A program made the translations under genes and the position numbers. Shown here piece by piece: positions 62,258 through 64,000 of a DNA stretch of 64,000 bases. How positions within the stretch are numbered: position 1 is the first letter of the stretch; each line of letters begins with the position of its first letter. The DNA comes from Pseudomonas sp. Bout1 (GTDB lineage Bacteria; Pseudomonadota; Gammaproteobacteria; Pseudomonadales; Pseudomonadaceae): contig NZ_JAVIWK010000001.1 in the NCBI RefSeq assembly GCF_034314165.1, positions 3,859,001-3,923,000 of the forward strand, in the 5' to 3' direction. Under the pieces are notes generated by a model that did not search any database, was not told the DNA's origin, and saw only the letters and a list, made by a program, of their open reading frames with translations.

Positions 62258-63118
62258 ATGCAAGCCATCCGCAGCATCCTGGTGGTCATCGAGCCCGAGC
62301 ATTCGGAAAGCCTGGCCCTCAAGCGCGGCAAGCTGATTGCTGGTGTGACCGGTGCACATTTGCATTTACTGGTGTGTGACAAGAAACACGAGCATTCGGC
62401 GATGTTGAGCCTGCTCAAGTCGGGTTTGCAGGAGGATGGCTACAGCGTTACTACCGAGCAGGCGTGGAATGACAGCCTGCATGAAACCATCATCGACGTG
62501 CAGCAGGCCGAGGGTTGTGGGTTGGTGGTCAAGCAGCACTTTGCTGACAGCCCGTTGAAAAAGGCCCTGTTGACGCCGGCTGACTGGAAGCTGATGCGCT
62601 ACTGCCCTACGCCGGTGCTACTGGTGAAGACGTCCAAACCGTGGGCTGGCGGGGTGATACTGGCGGCGATTGATGTGGGTAATTCCGATGCCGAGCATCA
62701 GGCGTTGCATAACTCGATCATTGATCATGGGTTTGATATCGCCAGCCTGGCCAAGGCGCAATTGCATGTGATCAGCGCGCATCCGTCGCCGATGTTGTCG
62801 GCGGCTGATCCGGTGTTTCAGCTCAAGGAGACGATCGAGGCGCGGTATCGGGAGCAGTGCAAGGCGTTTCAGGCGGAGTTTGATATTGACGACACGCATT
62901 TGCACATTGAGGAAGGGCCGGCGGATGTATTGATTCCTCATGCGGCGCATAAGTGTCAGGCGGTGGTGACCATCATTGGTACGGTGGCGCGTACCGGGAT
63001 TTCCGGGGCGTTGATCGGGAATACGGCGGAGGTGGTGCTGGATGCGGTGGACAGCGACGTGTTGGTGCTTAAGCCGCAGGAGTTGATGGATCATCTGGAA
63101 GAGCTGGCTAATGGGTGA
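62258..63118 (+). CDS. Universal stress protein (two UspA domains)
   Basis: 286 residues from ATG 62258 with TTGGAGAA upstream. Two tandem Usp domains: MQAIRSILVVIEPEHSESLA at the start and GGVILAAIDVGNSDAEHQAL near 133; the second ends with GTVARTGISGALIGNTAEVV, the G-2x-G-9x-G-(S/T) ATP loop, and VLVLKPQ. UspE-like tandem. The Anr box upstream indicates induction under low oxygen, as for several P. aeruginosa Usp proteins. Confidence 0.92.
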   Translation: MQAIRSILVVIEPEHSESLALKRGKLIAGVTGAHLHLLVCDKKHEHSAMLSLLKSGLQEDGYSVTTEQAWNDSLHETIIDVQQAEGCGLVVKQHFADSPLKKALLTPADWKLMRYCPTPVLLVKTSKPWAGGVILAAIDVGNSDAEHQALHNSIIDHGFDIASLAKAQLHVISAHPSPMLSAADPVFQLKETIEARYREQCKAFQAEFDIDDTHLHIEEGPADVLIPHAAHKCQAVVTIIGTVARTGISGALIGNTAEVVLDAVDSDVLVLKPQELMDHLEELANG

Positions 63119-63132
63119 TGCTGGTTTTGGGG

Positions 63133-63889
63133 GGCATATCCGTTGTTGTTGTCAGGGCCGCTATGGGTTCCGCTCTTACAGCGGGTCACTTTTGAAAAGC
63201 GCAAAAGTAACCAAAACGCTCTGCCCCGCCTGTCGGCACCTCGCCTAGGCTCGGTGTGCCCTCACTCCGGAATTGCTCCGCGGGCCGCCGCGACGGCCCG
63301 TCCCTGGCCCGTCGCGGCTAAACCGGCGTCCTGCCGGTTTACCCGCTCCTCAATCCCTGCGTTCGGCCTCGGGCTGAATGGGGCAGTCAGATCAAGATCA
63401 ACAACAGATCAAGAACACAGCGGCCTACAGGCCGGCTTGAGTGTTAAAAGCAAAATCAACAGCGAACACGCCCGTAGGAGCTGGCTTGCCGGCGATGGCA
63501 TCACCTCGGTGTATCTGAAAAACCGAGTCGCCTGCATCGCCGGCAAGCCAGCTCCTACAGCTTTTGCCTTGGCTTTTAACACTCAGGTCGGCTTTCAGGC
63601 CGCCGTGCTCTTGCTGTTGACCTTGATCTGCGGGCCCCGTCAACCACGATGGCCGCAAGCAGGCACGGTGGAGCGGGTAAATCGGCAAGGATGCCGATTT
63701 AGCCGCGCCGGGCCATGGATGGCCCGTCGCGGCGGCCCGCGGAACCGTGCCGGAGTGCGGGCATGCCGAGCCTAAGCGAGGCACCGAGTGGTGGGGCAAA
63801 GACCTTTTGGTTACTTTTGGGGCGTTTGCCAAAAGTGACCCGCTGTAAGAGCGGAACCCTAGGAGGCCGTTACCGCAGCAACGGATATA
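63133..63889. repeat. Large (about 750 bp) imperfect inverted repeat
   Basis: Left arm about 63133-63353, right arm about 63660-63889. Shared blocks in inverted order: GGTTCCGCTCTTACAGCGGG, AAAAGTAACCAAAA, GCGGGCCGCCGCGACGG and TTTACCCGCTCC. The core holds a nested REP and a smaller inverted repeat (AAAAGCAAAATCAACAGC / TTTTGCCTTGGCTTTTAACA region). Open frames on both strands here are chance. Such arms occur widely in pseudomonad genomes as I recall; no transposase is seen. Confidence 0.85.
63474..63560. repeat. REP pair nested in the large inverted repeat
   Basis: GTAGGAGCTGGCTTGCCGGC head and complement tail, same family as 41484-41569, with an ACACC-type loop (ATCACCTCGGTGTATCTG). It sits near the centre of the large repeat, so it inserted into or is part of it. 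Confidence 0.85.
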
Positions 63890-63909
63890 CACTCAACCCA
63901 AGAAAACCA

Positions 63910-64000
63910 TCAGCCACCAAACGCATCCCTGAGAAACCCCGGCGCGATATACCGCTGATAATGCGCCTCGGACAGGATGAAAAACTCCCGGTCAATCGCA
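63910..64000 (-). CDS. C-terminal end of an unidentified protein (partial)
   Basis: A minus-strand frame enters from beyond the window and stops with TGA at 63910-63912. It reads AIDREFFILSEAHYQRYIAP, then GFLRDAFGG. Thirty residues are too few to name a family; good coding character and a stop just outside the large repeat make it a likely real gene end. Confidence 0.5.
   Translation of the reverse strand, partial: AIDREFFILSEAHYQRYIAPGFLRDAFGG

Noticed and set aside
63143..63892. Open frames of 155-210 residues on both strands
   Set aside because: They lie wholly inside the large inverted repeat, mirror each other and have no ribosome site or domain.

Overview
The window reads as chromosomal DNA of a Pseudomonas of the fluorescens group. 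The reasons are the GC-rich codon use, an OprD-family porin, many LysR-type regulators, several families of pseudomonad REP-like palindromes between genes, and an itaconate catabolic cluster in the same order as the one known from P. aeruginosa. About 60 genes are packed tightly on both strands. I see no rRNA, tRNA, CRISPR array, prophage or intact insertion sequence.

Layout. 1-5.7 kb: end of an unidentified gene, a GGDEF diguanylate cyclase, a GNAT acetyltransferase, an exported epoxide-hydrolase-like enzyme overlapping a cytochrome P460-like protein, a two-domain molybdate-binding (Mop) protein and an OprD porin. 6-11 kb: an RpiR regulator followed by a cysteine hydrolase, a glutamine-synthetase-like ligase, an N-formylglutamate amidohydrolase-like enzyme and an amino-acid/amine permease, which looks like a gamma-glutamylation catabolic operon. 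11-16 kb: hydrolase, LysR, DMT exporter, SDR, LysE exporter. 15.9-20.8 kb: TetR plus a three-gene tripartite efflux operon. 20.9-26.8 kb: OsmC-YcaO fusion, hydrolase with LysR, ArgC type 2, CPBP protease. 26.9-27.3 kb: a small patch with a perfect hairpin, a decayed hydrolase tail and a 33-residue ORF behind a structured leader. 27.4-33.7 kb: DapA-like aldolase, GntR regulator with allophanate hydrolase, and reverse transsulfuration (cystathionine beta-synthase and gamma-lyase). 33.8-37 kb: MAPEG and DUF2834 membrane proteins, an XRE regulator, then a degraded patch with a truncated RidA and a frameshifted fragment. 37-45 kb: MocR regulator with DMT exporter, YceI, thioesterase, dienelactone hydrolase, DUF2252 protein, and ampR-ampC.

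45-54.8 kb is the best understood pathway: a TRAP transporter (dctPQM) with itaconate CoA-transferase (ict), itaconyl-CoA hydratase (ich), citramalyl-CoA lyase (ccl), an acyl-CoA dehydrogenase and an MmgE/PrpD protein, divergent from a LysR regulator. Itaconate would be taken up, converted to its CoA ester, hydrated to citramalyl-CoA and cleaved to acetyl-CoA and pyruvate. 55.4-60.2 kb: a lipoprotein related to serine beta-lactamases but lacking the nucleophilic serine, a MipA-like outer-membrane protein, and a convergent ParRS-like two-component system. 60.3-63.1 kb: MFS transporter, MiaE tRNA hydroxylase, and a universal stress protein preceded by a perfect Anr/FNR box at the class II position. 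The window ends in a roughly 750-bp inverted repeat and the tail of a minus-strand gene.

Several regulators lie beside sharp palindromes that are probably their own operators (RpiR, GntR, MocR, XRE, TetR and several LysR). These were found by eye and are recorded as separate sites.
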